In this document: in pieces, positions 54,981 to 64,000 of the stretch | Layout: every line of letters begins with the position of its first letter | Numbering within the stretch: position 1 is the first letter of the stretch | NCBI GenBank assembly: GCA_029378245.1 | Contig: JARKIF010000003.1 | Span: forward strand, 2,976,001-3,040,000 | Direction of reading: 5' to 3' | Source of the DNA: Roridomyces roridus | Lineage: Eukaryota; Basidiomycota; Agaricomycetes; Agaricales; Mycenaceae | DNA length: 64,000 bases | Position numbers and translations under genes: made by a program | The notes under the pieces: generated by a model | Databases searched by the model: none | Told to the model about the DNA's origin: nothing | The model's input: the letters and a program-made list of their open reading frames with translations, nothing else

Positions 54981-56372
54981 CTAAAAGTCAAATGACTGCC
55001 CTACGATCTTCTCTGTGGCCTTCCAAAGCTGCGACGCCCGTTCCTATGATACAGGTACTGCGTCAAAGCTTAGAGAGAGCATGGAGCGACTTGACTCACG
55101 GGATCAGTCGAATGAGGCGCAACATCGTCCGTCGTCACTTGGCAGTCTCTCAGATACGCGCCAGACTTGTCTGCAAAATGTCTCCGATCAGCATCATATC
55201 AATGTATGAACACGGTGGAAACAAACCGGAGAGCGCGGGGTCGAATGCCGCTACAACAGTTCTGCGATGATTGTGAGATAGAAAGAATGTCGTTCAGCAT
55301 GAGACTCACGTTGCAGCGCCCTCGGGGACCGTCTTCCACTCAAATGGCAGGTCCTTGTTCGGTTGCCCGTCCTTGTCCAGGATATCTTGTGGGCGTCAAG
55401 TTGCAACCAAGGGCAAGCCTCGGGGGGGAAAAACTCACTGTATTGTTGATAATCAGCCAGACTTTCGGGTTTGGTCATAATCTGGGAGAAGATCACTTTG
55501 CAAGACGAGGATTCAATATCAACCGACATCAGCGGAAGGTTACTCACAGCCGGGATGCAACGTGTAGACGTTCACCTTCCCTTTCAAGCGGCTCGCCAGC
55601 TCGACCGTGGTGAGTACGTTGGCGCTCTTGGTGTCATTGTAGGGCTCGAATGCGGTCTTGTACTTCTCGGGCATCGGCTGGGCGAGTGTGCTGATATCGA
55701 GTCCAGGAGTGAATGCGTGTGCATCGCTGGCGATGAAAATGACGCGGGGCGTCACTGTGTCGGTACGAGATGCGATGATCTTTGGCAGGATGAGATTCGT
55801 AAAGAGGAAGGGGCCGACGTGGTTGGTGGCCATCTGACGCTCGAGGCCGTCGTCGGTGACGGAGAATTTGGCGGGGGTCGCTGCGGCGTTGTTGATCAGA
55901 ACCTGGGAAGCTCGTGTTCAGGCTGGGAAGTATAGGGATATAATGGGTACGCACATGCAGCGGCTCTGGGTAGGCGTTGACTTCCGCGGCAGCCTTGGGC
56001 ACGGCAGCAAGAGAAGAGACGTCGAGGATCAGTTTACGGATGTTGGCTTGGGGGAACTCTTTCTTGATTGCGTCTACGGAGAGTTGAAGCCTCGAAGCAG
56101 TGATGTCAGTTGAAGATTCATTCGACCACATTCGACACACCGTCCAGAGTCGTATCCAGTGATTACAACCAGGTTGGCGTATTGGGCGATGACGCGGGCG
56201 GCTTCAAACCCTATCCCGCCGATGGACGTTCCAGTGATGAGAACTGGGTGTACGTTGAGCTTGGAGTGAGACGACCACACGGGCACCTACCATTCTTGCC
56301 AGTGATTTGGGAGGAAAAGGCGTCAGCAACTTCCTTAGCCGTCGTGTGCGAGTCGAAGTTGTTGGTGGACAT
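54981..56372 (-). CDS. Short-chain dehydrogenase/reductase (SDR), copy B
   Basis: Starts at ATG 56,372 (MSTNNFDSHTTAKEVADAF). Joining the AATG-G donor to the CAG acceptor gives GKNVLITGTSIGGIGFEAAR, the nucleotide-binding loop. Then LINNAAATPAKFSVTDDGL, PRVIFIASDAHAFTPG and EPYNDTKSANVLTTVEL supply the NNA, Ser and YxxxK catalytic elements. C-terminal exons match copy A to the end QSFDF-type sequence, stop at 54,981. No lesion seen. Amino-acid differences from copy A are few and conservative (for example N to D at KLILNV/KLILDV), suggesting both copies are under constraint or the duplication is recent. Confidence 0.87.
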
Positions 56373-56645
56373 GGGAGTTGGGTTTAAGCGTTAAGATGCA
56401 GCCTCCGTAAATTACTTACTGCTTAAATAGCCGGTATATCTTGCTTACAATTACCCCCGATGAATCAGTGCCCAGATGCTGTCCTGATGACTTCCTTGAA
56501 TACTTCCCAGGAGAGAGAACATCTAGCTTCGTCAGCGTCAAAGAGCCGACTCGACCGGGAATTGGTGAATCAGCCAGTCCCAAATCGCCATGCGACGGCC
56601 ATCATTCATTATCCCAAGCATACGCTTGACCATGGGTGGACACTA

Positions 56646-56899
56646 CAGCGGTTTTCAAAACTGTATACGGGTTTGATACAGTGCTCCACCTTCATTTGTG
56701 TTGACCTCTGTGTGCCGGTGAGTCTGCTTCGACTCCACTCGCCTGCCCGGAAAGGGAAATCCCGTCTAGCCACGGCACAGCTCTTGAATTGAGTTGTGGA
56801 GTTGAGTGGAGCAGAAGCTCGACTCTCCGGCAAACAAAGGTCATCAAAGACGAGCGTGGAGCGAGGCTCCAAACCCGTATACAGTTTTGAAAACGGCTG
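56646..56899. mobile_element. MITE with 30-bp TIRs and TA flanks
   Basis: Terminal inverted repeats of 30 bp (56,646-56,675 and 56,870-56,899), differing at one position, begin CAGCGGTTTTCA at the left end. TA dinucleotides flank both ends (56,644-56,645 and 56,900-56,901). A TA target duplication is the Tc1/mariner signature. At 254 bp it is non-autonomous and without coding capacity. Superfamily assignment is inferred from the flank only. Confidence 0.75.
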
Positions 56900-56969
56900 T
56901 AAGAAATAGATAGATTCCACTTACTCCTCGAGGAGGATAGGACAAAATTTGAAATGGCAATCTGTTCGA

Positions 56970-57180
56970 TCGGCAATCATATCAAGGATATTTACTTCCA
57001 CGGTTCCACTCCACGGCAACTCCACGGTCAACTTTCACCGTCCTACGGCGTGCCACAGCGTGCCACCAGGCTCATTAAAGATCCGCTGCCCACTCGTTTA
57101 TTTGACTTGCAATCATATCAAGGACATTTACTTCCACGGTCAACTTTCACCGTCTTGCGGGGTGCCACCAGGCTCATTAT
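56970..57180. repeat. Direct repeat, two units
   Basis: Unit 1 (56,970-57,076) and unit 2 (57,109-57,180) share GCAATCATATCAAGG, ATTTACTTCCACGG, TCAACTTTCACCGTC and GTGCCACCAGGCTCATTA. Unit 1 has extra internal CCACGG-containing sequence. No gene recognised. Confidence 0.65.
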
Positions 57181-57603
57181 CACCTATGGCGCTCCATTTG
57201 TGGTCAAGTTGCTGCTATCTCGATTGGGTGGGCCCCAAACTGTATTCCCTTATCTTACGCCAAACTCGGATGCTGCATGAGCAGGATGCCAGCGCTGATG
57301 GATTCACGGAGGAGGGGGATCCGGGTCTACGACTGGGCAGTTATAATCAGGGTTTCCTGACGTGCGTACGACTCGTATCCTTTCTTGAACTGAATAAAAA
57401 ATGTATTATCCACACCAATAGGACCAACGCCGGTCCATTATAGGTTGCTTTGATTTTTTCTCCCAGGCGAAGGCTTCGCCTGTTGAGCGCCATCCGGAAT
57501 CTGATCTCACCAGCTTTCTGGCTTCCAATAGCATCACACTACTGTATCCAGCGCCTCCACAGCACTCCGTGTCTGTCCCTCCCACTACCCTGCTCCCTTT
57601 GAA

Positions 57604-58488
57604 ATGCGTCGCATTCGTGCATCCAGAGCGTCGTCCGACGTCTTCGCCGCAACTCAAGTCGCACTGAAAGCGATCCAATCCTCCGCGGACGCATTTCCTC
57701 CCCTCAAATCCGCCGTGTCTGCTGTTCTAATCGTCTTGGAACTGAGCGAGGTATGCGCGCTCTTTTTGGCGCTGTTGACCGACACTGAGTTTCTGAATCA
57801 CAGAATGTCAAGTCGAACCGGAAGCGTTGCGAGCGAATTGCGCAGCGTGCTGCCAAGCTGGTGCAGGATATCTGGAGCCAGACGAGAGATTTGCCTGGTG
57901 TGCTACCGGCAGAGGTCCAGGAGAGTATCGTGGAAATCAAGAGGTGTGTATGCTCTGTGTCCGGGAGTCCGTTGCTGACCGGGCTCGCAGGCTGGTGAAA
58001 GAGATTAAACAATTCCTGGAAGAGCTCAAGAGGGAGAGCGTTTGGGAGCGCTTGGCTCGCCAGGAGCGTAACAAAAATCGACTAAACGAGTATGCCAGAT
58101 TACTCGACGAGGCTACGTTGCTCTTCACCGTGCGTCGATGTCGCTCTCATGCTTTCTCCAATTAATACTAAATCGAAATAATCAGATGAACCTGGAGCTG
58201 AGTCTTCACCGTCTACACGCGGAGTCCATAGTGGTTCACCAGGAGAGGCACGACGCCGTGCTGGCTGTGTCGCGGATGAGCGAAGACGAGCGATTGGTGC
58301 GTCGACACACGTGCATACTCTACAGCTTTTTTGACGAATGGCTTGTTTCTGGCAGCAGCTTCTCACAAGGATACACGGTAAGCGCTGAGAGCTGTTCGTG
58401 AGAGGAGGAATCCTGTTCTGACTTGCATCTAGGGGATCTGGCGTGGGGAAAGGGAGCGGCCTTTTTTTTTTTTTTTAGATTGACATAG
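57604..58488 (+). CDS. HeLo-like helical N-terminal-domain protein
   Basis: ATG 57,604 (MRRIRASRASSDVFAATQVA) leads into LKAIQSSADAFPPLKSAVSA and VLIVLELSE, then after introns NVKSNRKRCERIAQRAAKLV, EIKRLVKEIKQFLEELKRES and NRLNEYARLLDEATLLFT. Next come MNLELSLHRLHAES and SRMSEDERLQLLTRIHG. This is the four-helix HeLo-like pattern found at the N-terminus of fungal NLR and kinase-like proteins, which can signal to cell death. No NACHT, kinase or repeat domain follows. The inferred last exon runs into a 15-base T tract (AAFFFFF) and stops at 58,486, so the gene may be a solo adaptor or truncated. Introns of 45-60 bp begin GTATGC or GTGCG. Confidence 0.6.
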
Positions 58489-59184
58489 GCTTCCCGTTAG
58501 GCTCGGACCACCCCTTTCTTGCGGCATTGAAAATACCTCTAGGCACTAATACCTCCCCCTGCAAAAGTGCCACGAGGGCTGGTTCGAGTCTAGCTTCCCG
58601 TTGATCAAAGATTGTTCGGACTCTGAGGATGCCTCTTGTTCCCGTAGCACCACCACCTTCGCTTACATACAGCTAGCTGCTACAATTCATGCTCAAATTT
58701 GAGATTCAACCCTCAGCCGTGCCATCATTGGGATCAAAACATGATGGACCGCGATCAACTCTCATCAAATATCCTTAGCGATGGAAAATGTTGAGACAAT
58801 GGCCCGAGAATGTCTAAGTTGCCTATTGGACATCAAACAATGACCGATTTTGGCCTGTTTCTCACCCAAATACACTGGTTTTTGCGGTTTAGGGCACCCG
58901 CAGAATGGAATAACTGGCCTCATGAGCCTATTCCATATTCCGGAGCACGGTGAGTGGAATAATTGGCTGTGCCCGACCTCGGACAAGCCCCAAGGCTATT
59001 CCATATCACAGTTATTCCACATGACAATATTCCATATGAACTACTCAACTGTACATACTCACAGTAAATATTCGAGAATCGAGTCGTCAGCTGTATCGTT
59101 GTCTGTCAAGGAGAGACTGACCTTCGCTTGCGAACCCTGTGCCACTTGCTCGTCCCTGCGCCGTTCTCTGTCCACGTCCACGTT
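58489..59184. other. Intergenic with GGAATA inverted repeats
   Basis: Contains GGAATAACTG at 58,907-58,916 and its complement at 59,009-59,018, with further ATTCCAT words between and after. This could be a degraded fold-back element. No gene seen. Confidence 0.4.
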
Positions 59185-60398
59185 ATGTTATCAAGGCCCA
59201 AAGACTACCAACCGTGCGAAACGATGCAGGGCGATATGATCCGAGCTTGTGTGACTCAGCTGTCACATCACCTGCTCTTGCCCTTCACCATCATGTCGCT
59301 CTCTCCAAGGTGCTCCTCGTATACTTTTCGTCGCTGGCTCAAACACTCATCTGCTACAGGATCACAAGCAAACATGTTTTGACCTTCAATCCGGGGCGGT
59401 ATGGCCCAAGGGACTTCGTGCTAACAAAAATCTCTGACGATTTTCGTTTGGGCACTCGGACTGCCGGCGGCCTTCTCAGCAAAGACTGTCCCATAGACTT
59501 TTCCAACGTGAACCTCAGACACCAAATGGCTGATGGCTACATGCGTGGATTTTTTCACTACCACATCGCCTATCCACAACACTTTCTCTCCGGCGCCATC
59601 CGATTTCGCTGCACACGAACCTCCCAAGTGGACGCCTTCCTCGGCAAAAACGGAAGTGTCGATTTAATTGACCACCACAACGTTCCGTGGGACATTACCC
59701 TCACTCGACTGCTCACCGGCACACGCTACGAGCCCCTCTTCGACCGACTCCAACTCGACGGCTTCCTCAGCGTGGAAAAGGTCAAGCAGGCGCGACGCTT
59801 GCTACACACGTATAACCCCATTTCGGAGCAGAAACGCCGGGGTTGTCTAGTCCAGCATATCCATGAGATTGGGCAGCCGTTCGTCATGGATCTCACGCAG
59901 CCTACGAGAATTTGCGTGACCGCTCCGCATTCTGTCATTCCAGTGGATTTGTATCCCATAGTAGCCACGAGTGGTATGTCAAACTCATCCTGTGGGAATG
60001 GTGCTGACTTTTTTTCTTCCTTCAAGGCGTCCTCACAGTACGCTTTGAGCCTGCGTCAGAGGATGAGGGCGACGAGTCGCTCGTCTTGCGGGTAATTCAC
60101 GAACACACTCCTGTTGAATACCTTCCACATAACAGCCATCTGCAAATGGTGAAAGGTGCCGGTGTGCGGCGGTTTTATCTCCCAAAGTTGGATGCCAGGA
60201 AGGACGGTGCTTGGCGATGGGTGTACGATGTAAGTTTTCTTCATTTGGGTACTAAATTGTCTTCACGCCCATTTCTAGGACCATCGACCCGCCGAATCCG
60301 CGGCGCTACATTGCTTGTTCCATCCACCATGCCATTTTCCACCGGTTGTAGTGCAGCCACCCAAGAGCAAACCGCTCACCGACACCGACACCGCTTGA
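59185..60398 (+). CDS. Unrecognised conserved-looking protein
   Basis: Four exons with consistent frame. ATG 59,185 gives MLSRPKDYQPCETMQGDMIR. An intron GTGCTC...CTACAG leads to ITSKHVLTFNPGRYGPRDFV, then a long exon (ISDDFRLGTRTAGGLLSKDC, RHQMADGYMRGFFHYHIAYP, GTRYEPLFDRLQLDGFLSVE). GTATGT and GTAAGT introns follow, then VLTVRFEPASEDEGDESLVL, LPKLDARKDGAWRWVYD and a Pro-rich end PPKSKPLTDTDTA, stop at 60,396. About 355 residues, no signal peptide or membrane segment. It reads like an agaric lineage protein; I know no domain in it. The start was chosen because only this ATG reaches the long exon by a consensus intron. Confidence 0.6.
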
Positions 60399-60657
60399 TC
60401 TCGAGAAGAGTGGGACGAGGTCGTCGTGAGCGTGTACATAGAGCGTGTACATAGCTGAAACTATGTGTTAACCGCTCATTAAACTATCACAATCAATAGA
60501 CCAAGGCCGTATTTGCAATCGGCAAGGAAGCACCGAGTCGTCGCGGGTACGTACACGGGATACCCGACGGTCGTGTTCAAATAGATGGCGGAACGCTGCC
60601 TGAAATCATACTGCGAATTTAGAATACATGGACTCTACGGACACCTCGACTCCTCGT

Positions 60658-63600
60658 TATCCAACACTATTATTACCGCTCCCAAACGAATGCATAATAT
60701 CCTCCACATTCATGAGATACTTGCCCCAATCGTCCCAGCTGCAGATCGCGCTCAGCAAGTTAAATCACACAGAGCAAGGAAATTTCACGTACTTGTATCC
60801 AACCGGCGCCTCACTCAACAAAGTCAGATTCAAGTCTACATTCCATCCCAGTGAGTTGACACATCTTTACCAACATTGAGCGCAGGAGACGTACCATTCG
60901 CCTCATCATACCCCGGCGCCATGATGTTTTGTATATCCAACGGCAGCGCAATCTCCTCGTCGGGATACGGTGGGTGATACACCGACAACGTCGGCATTGA
61001 ATCGGCGTTGAAATTGAACGGCTCGTACATGGGCAGGCGACCCAAATCTTGCGTGTGCATCGGGAGTGTGAGATTGAAGAACGAGGGATCTAGGTCCGAG
61101 GAATCTGGCGGGGTGGCTTGGGAGTTGGAGCTGGGGCTACTGTGGCTGCTGCTGCTCTGCTCTAATTCCGGAACAGGATCGAGCTCGCGCCTCCGCTTGA
61201 GTGGATTCGAGGTGTAGGGCATATTCATGTTGGCGGCGCTCAAGAATTCGGTGATGATATCGCTGGGCTTGGTCAGCGCAAATCGCGGAGCAGGCGAAGG
61301 AGCACTCACTGCTGTCGACCAGCGATCTGCCACCTAAATGCACACTAAGCCAAGAATCAGATACACGAAACCCCAAACGTACCTCGTCTCATAAACTTTG
61401 AAAACGCGCAAACACATTCCTACATCCTCCAAGCACTTTTGCGGGTCGACGGTGATACCTACATACCGCCCGCCCCACACGCTTAGCAGAATAACAAGCG
61501 ACGCGTCGAAAACCGCGCTCTACAAAGATCAGATTTGTCTCAGACCGAAAGGAGGAGATAATACCAGTATATACGGCGGGAACAAGAACCCTCTTTTATT
61601 TGTAGTATCCATAACGTGGCTGCAAGCCCGCGCCGAGTTGGCGCAGATGGCGAGCGAGGCATAGCCCTGACCAGGGATGAGTCGAATTTTCTCAAGACAA
61701 GGTTCAAGGCGAGCGTACATTACAAGGGGGAGTCCCGCGTTCTGGGGACTTGGAGAGGAAGATTCGGTGGATTTGAATTTGGACTGTATATGGTCAGCTT
61801 CGGAATGAGGAAGAAAGTCAATACCGACTGTGATAGTAAGACGCATAAAGCATGGCACTTTGAGTCACGAAAACCGGGTCTGACATATGCGGATCCCATC
61901 GCACTGTGGACAGTTGAGAGTCGGAATGTCCAAAGAAGCATAACACACACAATGCGCCGGAATCTGGTCGATCCACTCGTTAAGAGCCGAGCTGGGTTGC
62001 GTAAAGAAACGTCTAGAACAAGAAAAGGAAGTAAAGAAACCCACTCTAGGTTCGCAATCGCACCCTGCATCCACTCCCCGCCACCCCTCTCCTTCTCTTT
62101 CGGATTCTCCTGATACTACACGAAATCAAAATCTTCCTCGCAGGAAAAAGACGAGGACCTACGATGGTGCGCTGCGCCGTCCCAAGAATCTCGATAAGCT
62201 TAAAGTACGCGATGGCGAACGACGCAGAGGAGGGCTTCCCCGAAGGCTGCTTGAACGGCTCGTCCGCTTCCCAGTACTCGTCGTCGCAGTCGATGGGCAG
62301 GTCCACGTCGTAGCTGGTTCACAAAGAAGTGAATGAGATGGAATGGAAAGCAAAGCAAATGAGAGGCGTACTCGGACGAGCTGATTGCGCGCGGTCGGCC
62401 ACAGAAAGTACTCGTGAGCGTGTCGATACATAATAGAACCCCTGAAATATAAGATGTCAACAAATCGAGGCGAAAAAGGTTAGAAGATACGAACAAAATA
62501 CGCGCTTCCAATGTTCCGCTTCTACCTTGTCCTCAAACCGCGTGCGTCGATGAGCGCCTACTTCCTGCGCCCATCTCAATCCAGTTCCACCGAGTGTCCA
62601 GCACCCGTCCGGCGAGGACGAGCCCTGGATGTAAAACACCGCCAACTGGAGAAAACATCATCAGTCCCGGGTCGAAAGACTCTGCGGCTGGGAACTCACG
62701 CAAATCGTCTGCGCCTCATACAGGGTACACGCCCGCGTCAACGGCTTCTTGAGCACCGGCAACTGTCGGTAATACGACCACCCAGAGCTCAATTTGGTAT
62801 TGCCCGTCCCAGGAAAGATAACCCTCGGGTCGTCAGAATACCTGGCCGCTACGGCGCATACCGCCAGGACGGTACAAGCAAAGTGATAGTTCGAAAGATG
62901 GAGCCCGGCCGCGACGGATCGTTCAAAGGTAGGTCGGTGAAGGAGGCAGAATACGATGTTGAATTTGTCGAAAAAGAGGGTTATGAGCGTTTGCAAAAGA
63001 TCCGGGTCAGGGAATCGTAGCGCCGGGTGCGCGGGCTCCATCGTCAAGTATTCGTGCTCCCACTGTCAATATCTCAGCGATCCCCTCCCGACAGAAGCTA
63101 GAGGATTCACGCACCTCACTGAACCAATATTCCGGCCTCTTGACAGGCGCCGCCGTCTCGATGCGTTCCATCTCCGTACATTTTTCTTGGATCCCAATCG
63201 CGGCGTTGATGAGCTCAAAGTGGCTGGACTTGCCAAAATACCGCTGAGCGTCGGATTCGAGCCTGAAGCGGTCAAACCGCTCGGTGAGGATTCCGTTGAC
63301 GTCAAAGTCATCTTCATCCTCTTGCTTGATGTGTGGAGTGTGAGTCTCCGGCGACGCTGGTGCAGTGTCCGTGCTTGTACTCGTGCTCGATAGGGACGGG
63401 GCGGGGGATGGCTGATGCTGCTGCGGAAGCCGGTTCTCAAGATCCCGTGCGTAGCGCGCGACGTCGAGGAGGACGTGTCGGACCTCGGTATCGGGGATGT
63501 AGGCCGTCGCTTGGATGACAATGTCCGCAACGTGTTCTTTGGCTGATTTGGGCTTCTGTGCATACGTTTAGTGGGGGTCGAAGAGTATATGGCCACCACG

Positions 63601-63973
63601 TACTCGACCCTTGGTGGCTTCGGATGTCTGAAATCGTCAGAATACGCCTGAAATAGTTTTTTCTGGTAGGCGTACCTTGGATCCTGCCGCCCCAGTTCTT
63701 GTACTACCAGCTATGCGTGCACTCCGAGTTGAAGGCAACGCAATTCGAGCATCGACCCCCCGGCATCTGCGCACTGTCGCCTGGAATCGAGGTGAGTCTC
63801 GCCTAACGGCATGAATTTGAAGGCTGGAGATTTACATCGTACTGGGACGAAATGAGCGAGGGACAGGAGGAAGAATGAAGGCTCTTACTCTTTCTTTGCT
63901 TGCAAATATCGCAAGATCCTCTTAGGCGTCGTCGTTTGGAGCCAGGGACCACGACGACCTCGGAGTCGGCCAT
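60658..63973 (-). CDS. Zn2Cys6 fungal-specific transcription factor
   Basis: Nuclear DNA-binding regulator. ATG 63,973 gives MADSEVVVVPGSKRRRLRG and CDICKQRK. A 6-nt exon (63,836-63,841) completes RKIRCDSAQMPGGRCSNC and CVAFNSECTH, the six-cysteine binuclear zinc cluster. The fungal_trans middle domain follows: EHEYLTMEPAHPALRFPDPD, FNIVFCLLHRPTFERSVAAG, AVFYIQGSSSPDGCWTLGGT, GRPRAISSSDYDVDLPIDCD. The C-terminal part has SAVFDASLVILLSVWGGRYV, a Ser/Asn-rich region (SSSSHSSPSSNSQATPPDSS) and a last exon WDDWGKYLMNVEDIMHSFG, stop at 60,658. About ten introns. Target genes unknown. Some internal exon edges (61,650-62,100) are approximate. Confidence 0.85.
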
Positions 63974-64000
63974 GGATGATGAGGGCTTGCGTCAAGAGTC

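Larger units (their letters stand above)
54617..56580 (-). repeat. Inverted segmental duplication, copy B
   Basis: Matches 18,750-20,740 in reverse orientation, including the SDR promoter, all SDR exons and introns, the 3' spacer and the last part of the short conserved gene. The right boundary is softer, near 56,580, just before a MITE at 56,646. Confidence 0.8.

Noticed and set aside
58550..58630. TGGTTCGAGTC resembling a tRNA T-arm
   Set aside because: No matching anticodon or acceptor stems could be formed around it.
1..64000. CRISPR arrays, bacterial-type operons or ribosome binding sites
   Set aside because: The sequence is intron-rich eukaryotic nuclear DNA; none are present.

Overview
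The window is nuclear DNA of an agaricomycete mushroom, most likely a Mycena-like Agaricales species. The signs are intron-dense genes with 45-70 bp introns that often begin GTGCG or GTACG, and fungal lineage families: F-box/leucine-rich proteins, a DUF6534-type membrane protein, a HeLo-like helical protein, a ricin-B lectin, a sedolisin and a Zn2Cys6 regulator with a fungal_trans domain. No tRNA, rRNA, CRISPR array or autonomous transposon was recognised. All exon models were read by eye; starts and small exons are inferences.

Layout. 0-10.4 kb is a decaying accessory zone: a broken F-box gene, a pseudogene copy of a short conserved protein, a cytochrome P450 with a frameshift in its I-helix region, an acyl-CoA-ligase-like gene that has lost core motifs, and a broken F-box/LRR gene. 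10.5-18.9 kb holds a DUF6534 membrane protein, three non-autonomous inverted-repeat elements in a row (one a hAT-type MITE with a perfect 8-bp target duplication), two pseudogenes and an orphan ORF ending in TCCCGACA motifs. 18.9-23.7 kb carries apparently intact versions of SDR, short conserved protein and P450. 24.4-34.2 kb is largely conserved-function genes: an MFS sugar transporter and a transaldolase sharing a 325-bp divergent promoter, a GNAT acetyltransferase, and a Ubc1/UBE2K-type E2. 34.7-42.9 kb is secretion-rich: a cysteine-rich small secreted protein, a ricin-B lectin and a sedolisin, plus the intact F-box/LRR paralogue. 43-50.6 kb has HIS1, a conserved fungal protein usually labelled geranylgeranyl pyrophosphate synthetase-like, and the proteasome beta-6 subunit. 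51-64 kb has orphan genes, a second SDR in inverted orientation, a TA-flanked MITE, a HeLo-like gene, and a Zn2Cys6 transcription factor at the right edge.

Themes. Four families occur as intrawindow paralogues: P450 (2.2 and 21.5 kb), short conserved protein (0.7, 20.7 and 54.6 kb), SDR (18.9 and 55 kb) and F-box/LRR (8.4 and 38 kb). Each pair lies in opposite orientation, and in three of the four families one copy is broken or truncated while another reads as intact. The SDR pair sits in an inverted block of about 2 kb with a readable breakpoint at 54,617. P450, SDR, acyl-CoA ligase and MFS transporter together could be remains of a small specialised-metabolism locus, but the ligase looks dead and no backbone synthase is present, so this is only a hypothesis.

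Caution. Apparent one-base frameshifts also occur in genes expected to be functional (transaldolase near 28,320; GGPPS-like protein near 45,975). Some frameshifts may therefore be assembly indels rather than true decay.
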